DNA from: Clostridiaceae bacterium
Lineage (GTDB): Bacteria > Bacillota > Clostridia > Oscillospirales > Acutalibacteraceae
DNA length: 64,000 nt
Direction: 5' to 3'
Assembly (NCBI GenBank): GCA_021769555.1
Contig: JAETSR010000001.1
Location: 248,001-312,000 of the forward strand
Shown: positions 56,982 to 64,000 of the stretch, piece by piece
Layout of the letters: every line of letters starts with the position of its first letter
Numbering within the stretch: position 1 is the first letter of the stretch
Notes under the pieces: generated by a model
Database searches by the model: none
What the model was told of the DNA's origin: nothing
What the model saw: the letters and a program-made list of their open reading frames with translations, nothing else
Translations under genes and position numbers: made by a program

Positions 56982-58724
56982 ATGGACATATTTCAGGTTT
57001 TGTCAATGCTCGGGGGGCTGAGCCTCTTCCTGTTCGGCATGACGGTGATGGGCCAGGCCTTGGAGCGCCGGGCGGGGGGAGGCCTCAGGGATATCCTGGG
57101 GCGGCTCACTACAGGGAAGCTGGCGGGCCTGCTCACCGGGCTTGGGGTCACGGCGGTGATACAGAGCTCATCGGCGGCCACGGTGATGGTGGTGGGCTTT
57201 GTGAACTCCGGGCTCATGACCCTTCGGCAGGCCATCCACGTTATCATGGGGGCCAATATCGGCACAACCGTCACGGCCTGGGTGCTGAGCCTTGCGGGGA
57301 TAGAGAGCGGCAATGTATTTGTAAGGCTTTTAAAGCCCTCGTCGTTCACGCCGGTGCTGGCGGTCATCGGGGTCATATTCTATATGTTCTGCAGGTCCGT
57401 TAAGAAAAAGGACACCGGGGCGGTGCTTCTGGGCTTCGCCACCCTTATGACCGGCATGGAGGCCATGTCCGCGGCGGTGTCCGGCCTTGGGGATGTGCCG
57501 GAGTTCAGGGAGATGTTCCTGCTCTTTCAGAACCCCCTTCTGGGTATGCTGGCCGGGGCCCTGCTCACGGCCGTTATACAGTCCAGCTCAGCCTCGGTGG
57601 GCATACTTCAGGCCCTGGCCGCCACGGGCCAGGTGACATACGGCGCGGCGCTGCCAATCATCATGGGCCAGAACATCGGCACCTGCGTCACGGCCATGCT
57701 CTCTGCAATAGGCGCCGGGAAGAACGCCAGGCGCGCCGCCCTTGTGCACCTGTCCTTCAACGTAATCGGCGCGGTGGCCTGGCTCTCGGTGTTCTGGATT
57801 ATCAGGGCTGCTTTCTCCCCGGCTGTATTCTCCCGGCCCGCGTCCCTTCTGGGCATTGCTTTATGCCACTCGGTGTTCAACCTGCTGTGCACCCTCCTGC
57901 TCCTGCCCATGACCGGAAGGCTTGAAAGGCTCGTATGCCGGATTATCCGGGAGGGCCGGGAGGCTGCCCCCCAGCCGGAGCTGGATGAACGGCTTTTAGC
58001 CACCCCCTCCATAGCCCTTGAGAGCTGCAAAAGCCTTGGCGGGGAGCTGGCCCAGAGCGCCGCCGGGGCCCTCCGCGGGGGGCTGGCCTCATTGAGGGAG
58101 CTCACCCCGGCCCTGGGGAAGTCCGTAAGGGAGAAGGAGGCCTTTACGGACCGCTGCGAGGACATGCTGGGCACCTACCTTGTGCGCCTGAGCGCCAGCC
58201 GGGTGAGCGCGGAGGACAGCGCCCGGGCCGCGGGGCTTTTGAAGGCCATAGGGGACTTCGAGCGCATAGCGGACCACGGGGTGAACCTGCTGGAATCCGC
58301 CGAGGAGCTCTGTGAGAAGGGACTCTCCCTGTCTTCGGAGGCTGTGAGGGAGCTGGGTGTGATAGCCTCGGCGGTACAGGAGATACTTGGCGACGCGCTG
58401 AGGGCCTTTCTGGAGGACGATTTGCAGGCCGCCGGGAGGGTTGAGCCCCTGGAACAGGTGATAGACGGCCTGAAGGAGAAGCTGCGCACCAGCCATATCC
58501 TGCGCCTGCAGCAGGGAACCTGCTCCATAGAGGGGGGCTTTATCTGGTCGGATATCCTCACAAACCTTGAGCGGGTCTCGGACCACTGCTCGAATATAGC
58601 CGGCTGCGTCATAGATACGGCAAACAATAACATGAATATACACGCCTCCCTAAGGGACGCGCGCAATGACGGCGGGAGCTTTCAGAGGCAGTATCTTATG
58701 TACAGGGAAAAATATTCCCTTTGA
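56982..58724 (+). CDS. Na+/phosphate cotransporter with PhoU-like domain
   Basis: A 580-residue NptA-type transporter: two inverted repeats of the PhoQ-like Na/Pi domain (first with LTGLGVTAVIQSSSAATVMVVGFVN near 45, second with GALLTAVIQSSSASVGILQALA near 193), each bearing the QSSSA signature, then a C-terminal PhoU-like helical domain (about 345-565) of the kind that regulates phosphate uptake. It imports phosphate or, in some cases, exports it. GGAAGGGAGCG precedes ATG 56982. It stands alone between the kinase gene and the glycosidases. Confidence 0.93.
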   Translation: MDIFQVLSMLGGLSLFLFGMTVMGQALERRAGGGLRDILGRLTTGKLAGLLTGLGVTAVIQSSSAATVMVVGFVNSGLMTLRQAIHVIMGANIGTTVTAWVLSLAGIESGNVFVRLLKPSSFTPVLAVIGVIFYMFCRSVKKKDTGAVLLGFATLMTGMEAMSAAVSGLGDVPEFREMFLLFQNPLLGMLAGALLTAVIQSSSASVGILQALAATGQVTYGAALPIIMGQNIGTCVTAMLSAIGAGKNARRAALVHLSFNVIGAVAWLSVFWIIRAAFSPAVFSRPASLLGIALCHSVFNLLCTLLLLPMTGRLERLVCRIIREGREAAPQPELDERLLATPSIALESCKSLGGELAQSAAGALRGGLASLRELTPALGKSVREKEAFTDRCEDMLGTYLVRLSASRVSAEDSARAAGLLKAIGDFERIADHGVNLLESAEELCEKGLSLSSEAVRELGVIASAVQEILGDALRAFLEDDLQAAGRVEPLEQVIDGLKEKLRTSHILRLQQGTCSIEGGFIWSDILTNLERVSDHCSNIAGCVIDTANNNMNIHASLRDARNDGGSFQRQYLMYREKYSL

Positions 58725-58809
58725 TATTATCTTTTATATTATTTATATATAATAAACAGGCGGGAGGGCCTTGTCCCCGGCACCATTTCCGCATTGCCTC
58801 CGCAATTCC

Positions 58810-58852
58810 TGTAAATATATTTACAAACAGGGCAGATTTCAATATAATCTGC
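58810..58852 (+). promoter_or_regulatory. Glycosidase operon promoter with two palindromes
   Basis: TTTACA (58820-58825), 17 bases, TATAAT (58843-58848). The 16-base palindrome TGTAAATATATTTACA (58810-58825) covers the -35 box. GCAGATT (58832-58838) and AATCTGC (58846-58852) bracket the -10 box. Both are candidate operators for sugar control. Confidence 0.7.
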
Positions 58853-58903
58853 ACAAATCAACCCCTGCCCCCAAGGGTACGGGGGAATAAGGAGGACCAG
58901 ATT

Positions 58904-61060
58904 ATGACCTTTGAAGAGACCCTTGAGTTCATGCGGCACCATCCGTGGAACTTCTACTATGTGGACCCGGCGCCGGAGGATATAAACCCGGGCTCGGACT
59001 ATGTCTGTATGGGCGGGGGCACCTCCCCGCGGCCACAGAAGGAGTACCGCCTGCGCCGGGAGCGGATAGACGAGATTGGCTCCATGATAAACATTATGGA
59101 GATACCCTCCGGCTGGGTGGGGATAGGGCAGTATAACTTTGAGCACACCGATTTTATGGTGCGGGAGCTCCTTGAGGGGTACCCCGACAGGTACTTTGTG
59201 CCAAGGGTGCACCTTGAGCCGCCCTTTGACTGGATGCGCCGTTACCCGGAGGAGCTCTGCGTCTACTGGAAGGGCCCCGAGACCCCGGAGGAGATACGGG
59301 CCATGGTGGGCACGCCCCAGCAGGACCTGATGGGCTGGGACGGGGACAAGAAGCCCTATCCGGACCAGCGCATTGCCCGCCAGTCCTTCTCATCCCCCCA
59401 GTGGCTCAGGGACGCGGGGGAGGCCTTCGGGGCGCTTATCGACCACCTGGAAAGCGGCCCCTACGGCAGGCAGATTCTCGGCTATATGCCCATGTTCGGC
59501 AACTGCGGGGAATGTATGTGGTGGGGCGACTGGCGCAACCAGGGGGACCCCAGGAAGGGGGACTTCGGCATACGCCACAGGGAGCTTTTCTTCAAGTGGG
59601 CTGTGGAGAAATACGGCTCCCTTGAGGCGCTGAGAGAGGCCTGGAACATGCCCGGGCTCACCGCTGAAAACCTGCCCATGCCCACGCCCCCCGAGCGATG
59701 GAGCGAGAACGGCAAGGACCTCAGGGGCGTGCTCCTGGCCGATGACCAGCGGCAGGTGGACTGCAACGAGTTCCACTCCAAGTGCTGCTTTGACGCCATT
59801 GAAGCCTTCTGCAAGGTGGTGAAGGACAAGACCGGCAAGCCCGCGGGAGGGTTCTACGGCTATTTCCAGGACGAGACCGTGGGCTATGCCGGCCATCTTG
59901 CCATCGAGCGGGCACTGAGCACACCCTATGTGGACTTCTACTCATCCCCCAAGGCGTACCACTACTGCCGGGCCGGGGACCCGGGGGCCTCCCAGGCCCC
60001 GGGCCAGTCCTTTGCAAGGCGCAAGATGTGGATAGAGGAGAACGACCTGCGCTCACACCACTCTGAGGACAGGACACGGGCCCCGAAGACCCCGGGGGAG
60101 ACCCGCACAACCTTCTGGCGGGAGCTGTACCGGGCCCTCACCCTGAAGCAGGGCTTCTGGTGGATGGACATAGGCGGCATAAGCGACGACTGGTACACCG
60201 ACGGGGACATGACAGCCATGTTCAGGCAGCAGGCGGATTTTTACAAGCGCTGGTCCCCCATTGCCAGAAAGCCCGCTGCGGAGATACTTTTCGTTGAGGA
60301 CGAGGAGAGCTGCGGGCACACAACCTATATCTCCGGCCCCCAGCGCAACCTTCGCCTGCGCCTTGAGTGCGAGCTGAGGCTCTGCGGCGCGCCGGTGGAC
60401 CATTTCCGGGTGAACGACATGCTCTCCATGGACCTGAGCCGGTATAAATTCATAGTCTTCTGCCATGCCTTTGTAATGCCCGAGGAGAAATGGCGGAGGC
60501 TCAAAGAGCGCATACGCCCGGACGCCCATATCCTCTGGAACTACGCCGCCGGCATTCTCTCCCCGGACTTTGACCCGGAGAACCAGAAGCGGGTCACGGG
60601 CTTTTACACCGCCGAGTGCCCCGGGAGAATGCAGCCCGAAGAGCTCTACAGGCATATCTACTGGCACTGCACCCATAACTGCCCCCAGGACTATCCCCTT
60701 TTGGAGATACTGCCCGAGGCGGGCCAGGAGGTGCTGCAGACGTCGCCGGACAAGAAAATCCTCACGGCCAGAATAAGGCGGGGGGGCGGCGCGAGCATAT
60801 TCGCCGCGGACTTCACTTTAAGGGCGCCATTTATACGCGGGCTGCTCGAGGAGGCGGGGGTGCGCTCATACGCTCCGGGAAGCTGCGCTGTGCTTGCGGA
60901 CGAGAAGCTAATCGGCTTCTTCCCCAGGTACGATGTGAAATTCACCCACAGCTTTGAGGGCCTGTGGCGGGACGTGATAAGCGGCGAAGAGGTGCGGGGC
61001 CCGAAGACCCTGGAAATAAGGGGGAAGGACTTTAGAATCTTCGCCCGGGAAGAGGCTTAG
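58904..61060 (+). CDS. GH42-like glycoside hydrolase, copy 1
   Basis: A 718-residue intracellular enzyme (no signal peptide). Residues about 1-450 look like a TIM barrel of the beta-galactosidase GH42 group; 460-640 resemble the following Rossmann-like trimerisation domain (EILFVEDEESCGHTTYISGPQ, KFIVFCHAFVMPEEKW); the rest is a beta-rich end. Candidate catalytic acids are in FGNCGECMWWGDW near 200 and WIEENDLRSHH near 375, but neither matches the usual NE(Y/F)G motif clearly. ATG 58904 follows AAGGAGG. It is the first gene after an operator-bearing promoter and is paired with a close paralogue. Substrate unknown. Confidence 0.8.
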   Translation: MTFEETLEFMRHHPWNFYYVDPAPEDINPGSDYVCMGGGTSPRPQKEYRLRRERIDEIGSMINIMEIPSGWVGIGQYNFEHTDFMVRELLEGYPDRYFVPRVHLEPPFDWMRRYPEELCVYWKGPETPEEIRAMVGTPQQDLMGWDGDKKPYPDQRIARQSFSSPQWLRDAGEAFGALIDHLESGPYGRQILGYMPMFGNCGECMWWGDWRNQGDPRKGDFGIRHRELFFKWAVEKYGSLEALREAWNMPGLTAENLPMPTPPERWSENGKDLRGVLLADDQRQVDCNEFHSKCCFDAIEAFCKVVKDKTGKPAGGFYGYFQDETVGYAGHLAIERALSTPYVDFYSSPKAYHYCRAGDPGASQAPGQSFARRKMWIEENDLRSHHSEDRTRAPKTPGETRTTFWRELYRALTLKQGFWWMDIGGISDDWYTDGDMTAMFRQQADFYKRWSPIARKPAAEILFVEDEESCGHTTYISGPQRNLRLRLECELRLCGAPVDHFRVNDMLSMDLSRYKFIVFCHAFVMPEEKWRRLKERIRPDAHILWNYAAGILSPDFDPENQKRVTGFYTAECPGRMQPEELYRHIYWHCTHNCPQDYPLLEILPEAGQEVLQTSPDKKILTARIRRGGGASIFAADFTLRAPFIRGLLEEAGVRSYAPGSCAVLADEKLIGFFPRYDVKFTHSFEGLWRDVISGEEVRGPKTLEIRGKDFRIFAREEA

Positions 61061-61096
61061 CGGGACCGGAGGGTTTCGCGGAAAGGATAACATATC

Positions 61097-63238
61097 ATGA
61101 AAACTGACATAGCGCTGAACCTGCGCAATGGAATGAGCCTTAATGAGGCCCTGGAATTTATGCGGCACCACCCCTGGAACTTCTACTACACCGCCCCCAA
61201 GGGCACAAGGGACTGGGCGGCCTACAGGGAGCGCCGGGAGAGGCTTGACGAGATAGGCTCAATGATAAACACCATCGGCCTCCCAAGCGGCTGGGTTGGC
61301 ATAGATAAGTATGACTATGGGGACACGGACAGATATCTCGAGGCCCTGCTTGAGGGATACCCGGACCGCTGGCTTGTGCCCCGGGTGGGCGTGAACCCCC
61401 CGGACGACTGGCTCAGGGCAAACCCCGAGGAGGTCTGCGTGTACTGGAAGGGCCCGTCGGACCCGGGAGAGATTGCCGCCATGGTGGGCACATCATACCA
61501 CGACCGGGCCGGCTGGGACGGGGACAAAAAGCCCTACCCGGACCAGAGGATATCAAACCAGTCCTTCTCGTCCAAGCTCTGGGTGCGGGACGCCTGCAAA
61601 GCCCTTGAAAAGCTCATCCGCCACATAGAGGCCTCCCCCTACGGCAGGCAGACCCTCGGGTACATGTTCTGCTTCGGCAACTGCGGGGAAAACATGTGGT
61701 GGGGGGACTGGCGCAACCAGGGGGACCCCAGGAAGGGGGACTTCGGCATAAGCCATAAAAAGCATTTCTATAACTGGGCCGTGAAAAAGTACGGCTCCCT
61801 TGAGGCATTGAGAGAGGCCTGGAACATGCCCGGGCTCACCCTTGAAAACCTGCCCATGCCCACGCCCCCCGAGCGATGGAGCGAAAACGGCAGGGACCTA
61901 AGGGGCGTGCTCCTTGCAGATGACCAGCGGCAGACAGACTGCAACGAGTTCCACTCCGAGGCCTGCTTTGACGCCATTGAAGCCCTTGGCAAAACTGTGA
62001 AGGAGGCCTGCGGCAAGCCCGCGGGAGGGTTCTACGGCTACTTCCAGGACGAGACCGTGGGCTATGCCGGGCACCTGGCCACTGACAGGGCCATGACCAC
62101 CCCCTATGTGGACTTCTACTCATCCCCAAAGGCGTACCACTACTGCCTTGCAGGGGACCCGGGGGCCTCCCAGGCCCCGGGCCAGTCCTTTGCAAGGAAG
62201 AAGCTCTGGATAGAGGAAAACGACAGCCGCTCCCACCACGCCCTGGGCTGCGACAGGGACCGGGCCCCCAAAACCCCCCGGGACACAAGGACCGTGTTCT
62301 GGCGGGAGATATACCGGGCCCTGACCTTCCGGCAGGGCTTCTGGTGGATGGACATAAACGGCCTGAACGACGACTGGTACGGGGACGCTGAAATGGTGGA
62401 GATGTTCAAGCGCCAGGCGGCTTTTTACAAGAAATGGTCGCCGATACCCCGCAAAAGCACTGCCCAGGTGCTGTTCGTTGAGGACGAGGCCAGCTGCGGG
62501 CACACCACCTATATCTCCGGGCCCCAGCGGAACCTGCGCCTGAGGCTTGAGCGGGAGCTGAGGCTCTGCGGCGCGCCGGCGGACCATCTGCGTATAAGCG
62601 ACCTGTTTGAGATAGATTTGAGCCAGTATAAATTCATAGTCTTCTGCCACGCCTTTGTAATGCCAAGGGAGACCTGGGAGGGAATACAGGCAAGGCTGCG
62701 CCCGGACGCCCACGTGCTCTGGAACTGGGCCGCGGGCCTTCTGGACCCGTCCTTCAGCCCGGAAAACCAGAGGGCGGTCACAGGCTTCTCCACAGAGGAA
62801 TGCCCCGGGAGAATGCAGCCTGAGGGGCTATACAGGCATATATACTGGCACTGCACCCATAACTGCCCCCAGGACTACCCCCTGCTCAGGATTGTGCCCG
62901 AGGCCGGGCAGGAGGTGCTGCAGGCGGGCCCGGACGGCTCAATACTCACGGCCCGGGTGAAGCGGGGCCGGGGGGCGAGCATTCTTGCGGCGGAGTTTAC
63001 CCTGAGGGAGAAGCAGCTGAGGGCTTTGCTTCGGGACGCTGGGGTGGATTTTTACGCCCCGGAGAACTGCGCGGTGCTGGCTGACGAGAAGCTTATAGGC
63101 TTCTTCCCCCGGTGGGACGCGGCCTTCCCATATCTGTTTAAGGGGAAGTGGCGCAATGTTATCACAGGGGAGACGGTTACAGGCGCCGTTGACCTTAGAA
63201 TAAGGGAAAAGGAATTTGAGATTTTTGAGAAGGCCTGA
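61097..63238 (+). CDS. GH42-like glycoside hydrolase, copy 2
   Basis: A 713-residue close paralogue of copy 1, alike over the whole length (shared blocks include FMRHHPWNFYY, WDGDKKPYPDQRI, PMPTPPERWSENG and YFQDETVGYAGHLA). The N-terminus has a 12-residue extension, and the region after the first helix is shorter (no SDYVCMGGGTS segment). The candidate acids (GNCGENMWW, WIEENDSRSHH) are kept, with one change from GEC to GEN. A tandem duplication with some divergence suggests two related substrates or a hetero-oligomer. ATG 61097 follows GGAAAGGA, 36 bases behind copy 1. The terminator is at 63265-63299. Confidence 0.8.
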   Translation: MKTDIALNLRNGMSLNEALEFMRHHPWNFYYTAPKGTRDWAAYRERRERLDEIGSMINTIGLPSGWVGIDKYDYGDTDRYLEALLEGYPDRWLVPRVGVNPPDDWLRANPEEVCVYWKGPSDPGEIAAMVGTSYHDRAGWDGDKKPYPDQRISNQSFSSKLWVRDACKALEKLIRHIEASPYGRQTLGYMFCFGNCGENMWWGDWRNQGDPRKGDFGISHKKHFYNWAVKKYGSLEALREAWNMPGLTLENLPMPTPPERWSENGRDLRGVLLADDQRQTDCNEFHSEACFDAIEALGKTVKEACGKPAGGFYGYFQDETVGYAGHLATDRAMTTPYVDFYSSPKAYHYCLAGDPGASQAPGQSFARKKLWIEENDSRSHHALGCDRDRAPKTPRDTRTVFWREIYRALTFRQGFWWMDINGLNDDWYGDAEMVEMFKRQAAFYKKWSPIPRKSTAQVLFVEDEASCGHTTYISGPQRNLRLRLERELRLCGAPADHLRISDLFEIDLSQYKFIVFCHAFVMPRETWEGIQARLRPDAHVLWNWAAGLLDPSFSPENQRAVTGFSTEECPGRMQPEGLYRHIYWHCTHNCPQDYPLLRIVPEAGQEVLQAGPDGSILTARVKRGRGASILAAEFTLREKQLRALLRDAGVDFYAPENCAVLADEKLIGFFPRWDAAFPYLFKGKWRNVITGETVTGAVDLRIREKEFEIFEKA

Positions 63239-63264
63239 CTGTAAACGGGGTTAAAGAATATACG

Positions 63265-63299
63265 CGCCCGCCTGCCATATAACGCAGGCGGGCGTTTTA
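63265..63299 (+). terminator. Terminator of the glycosidase pair
   Basis: CGCCCGCCTGC pairs with GCAGGCGGGCG, followed by TTTTAT. The rest of the 63239-63548 gap has no recognisable gene or strong promoter. Confidence 0.85.
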
Positions 63300-63548
63300 T
63301 CGTTCAATGGCTTTGTGTGGATTTATATCGCCGGGAGTTTAATTTTTTTAGAGAAATTTATCCTCACAAAAACAGCAGATTCAGGCGAAATACATGGAAT
63401 TGAGGGGGTTTTGAGGCTTTTGTGTCTGGATTTTGTGCAGTTGTATGAGTTAAACTTGTGGTGAAGAAACAGTTCAGGACTGCCGGGGATAATCCTGAAT
63501 AAAAATTTCAGAGCCGCGGCAGGATGAAAAACACGCCGGAGAAAGGAT

Positions 63549-64000
63549 ATGAGCAATATGAAAAATATGAAAAATATGAAAAAAGAGCGTACGGGGCCGC
63601 TCCCCCCGAGAAAAAAGCTTATGCACCGGGACCTGAAGGACAATATTGAGTACTACCTGCTCATGGCCGTGCCCCTGGCCTTCATCTTCATTTTCAGCTA
63701 TCTGCCCATGTTCGGCCTGGTGATAGGCTTTCAGAACTACAGCGTGGGAAAGCCGTTTTTCGGGGAGGGCGTTGAGTGGGTGGGGCTCAGGCATTTTGAA
63801 AAGTTCGTGAGCTCCTACTACTTCCCGCGCATATTGAAAAACACCATCGTGCTCAACCTCATGGGCCTGTTCATGGGCTTCTGGGTGCCCATAGTGTTCG
63901 CCCTGGTGGTAAACGAGATACGAAACGGCAAGTTCCGCAAGTTCACCCAGACTGTTAGCTATATGCCAAACTTTATCTCCACGGTGGTGGTGGCGGGGAT
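63549..64000 (+). CDS. Carbohydrate ABC transporter permease (LplB type), cut by the window end
   Basis: The first 150 residues of a second LplB-type permease, open at the right edge. It begins with an odd repeat MSNMKNMKNMKK from a tandem AATATGAAA, then a basic stretch, TM1 (YYLLMAVPLAFIFIFSYLPM, about 36-56), FGLVIGFQNYSV typical of the group, TM2 around NTIVLNLMGLFMGFWVPIVF and the QTVSYMPNFISTVVVAGI segment. ATG 63549 follows GGAG; later ATGs in the repeat are possible. It probably opens a transport operon serving the upstream glycosidases. Confidence 0.85.
   Translation, partial: MSNMKNMKNMKKERTGPLPPRKKLMHRDLKDNIEYYLLMAVPLAFIFIFSYLPMFGLVIGFQNYSVGKPFFGEGVEWVGLRHFEKFVSSYYFPRILKNTIVLNLMGLFMGFWVPIVFALVVNEIRNGKFRKFTQTVSYMPNFISTVVVAG

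Noticed and set aside
58721-58903. N-terminal extension of glycosidase copy 1 from 58721
   Set aside because: It would cover the promoter and operators; ATG 58904 has AAGGAGG at the right distance.

Overview
The window looks like chromosome of a GC-rich, low-oxygen Firmicute, most plausibly a gut clostridium near the Oscillospirales/Ruminococcaceae. The reasons are a ctsR-mcsA-mcsB-clpC heat-shock operon, strong AGGAGG ribosome sites, TTGACA-17-TATAAT promoters, Lpl-type oligosaccharide ABC systems with long AraC sensors, CotJ-free but Cys/Gly-rich small proteins, and a half TCA cycle. The genus assignment is inference. No rRNA, tRNA, CRISPR array, transposase or prophage was seen.

Layout. 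0-4 kb: citrate synthase, a membrane protein, gap, then a small-peptide/antisense-RNA locus (locus 1). 4-7 kb: a nucleotidyltransferase, a truncated replication-initiator-like gene, a MerR/GyrI-like regulator and a toxin-first RelE-type module. 7-13 kb: a sugar dehydrogenase/isomerase pair, a YitT protein, an HD protein and an ABC-2 transporter with a degenerate ATPase. 13-14.5 kb: a second small-peptide locus with duplicated antisense RNAs (locus 2), a TSCPD protein and a Cys/Gly-rich mini-protein. 14.5-19.7 kb: the CtsR operon with a lipoprotein gene inserted in it. 20-22.4 kb: two inverted copies of a holin-like-toxin locus (3a, 3b) around an S1-domain gene. 22.4-29.7 kb: a kinase, a cyclophilin lipoprotein, aconitase-isocitrate dehydrogenase, HAD and AEC genes, and a coiled-coil repeat protein. 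29.7-33.4 kb: larB, a solo larC2, a flavodoxin-like reductase and a chemoreceptor. 33.8-43.6 kb: a heterodimeric ABC exporter with MATE, an NhaC antiporter, a three-gene ABC-2 exporter and a GNAT enzyme. 43.6-56.8 kb (mostly minus): MBL hydrolase, hemerythrin-REC fusion, Lpl-type ABC system, AraC sensor, MATE with MarR, hybrid kinase. 57-64 kb: Na/Pi transporter, two tandem GH42-like glycosidases and the start of a second Lpl-type permease.

How it works together. Citrate synthase, aconitase and NADP-type isocitrate dehydrogenase make the oxidative branch to 2-oxoglutarate, probably for glutamate. The Lpl systems and GH42-like enzymes import and cut oligosaccharides, and GAPDH feeds glycolysis. 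The ClpC operon is under CtsR through a perfect operator.

The most striking signal is the set of small loci 1, 3a and 3b. They share one plan although the peptide of locus 1 is unrelated to those of 3a/3b: two convergent near-perfect promoters, a 29-residue hydrophobic peptide behind a ribosome site that is sequestered by its own hairpin, a terminator stem that contains the stop codon, and long matching arms at the two transcript starts. Locus 2 is a related but distinct design with a cationic 38-residue peptide and two tandem antisense RNA genes. These read as type I toxin-antitoxin modules and together are the best candidate here for an undescribed system.
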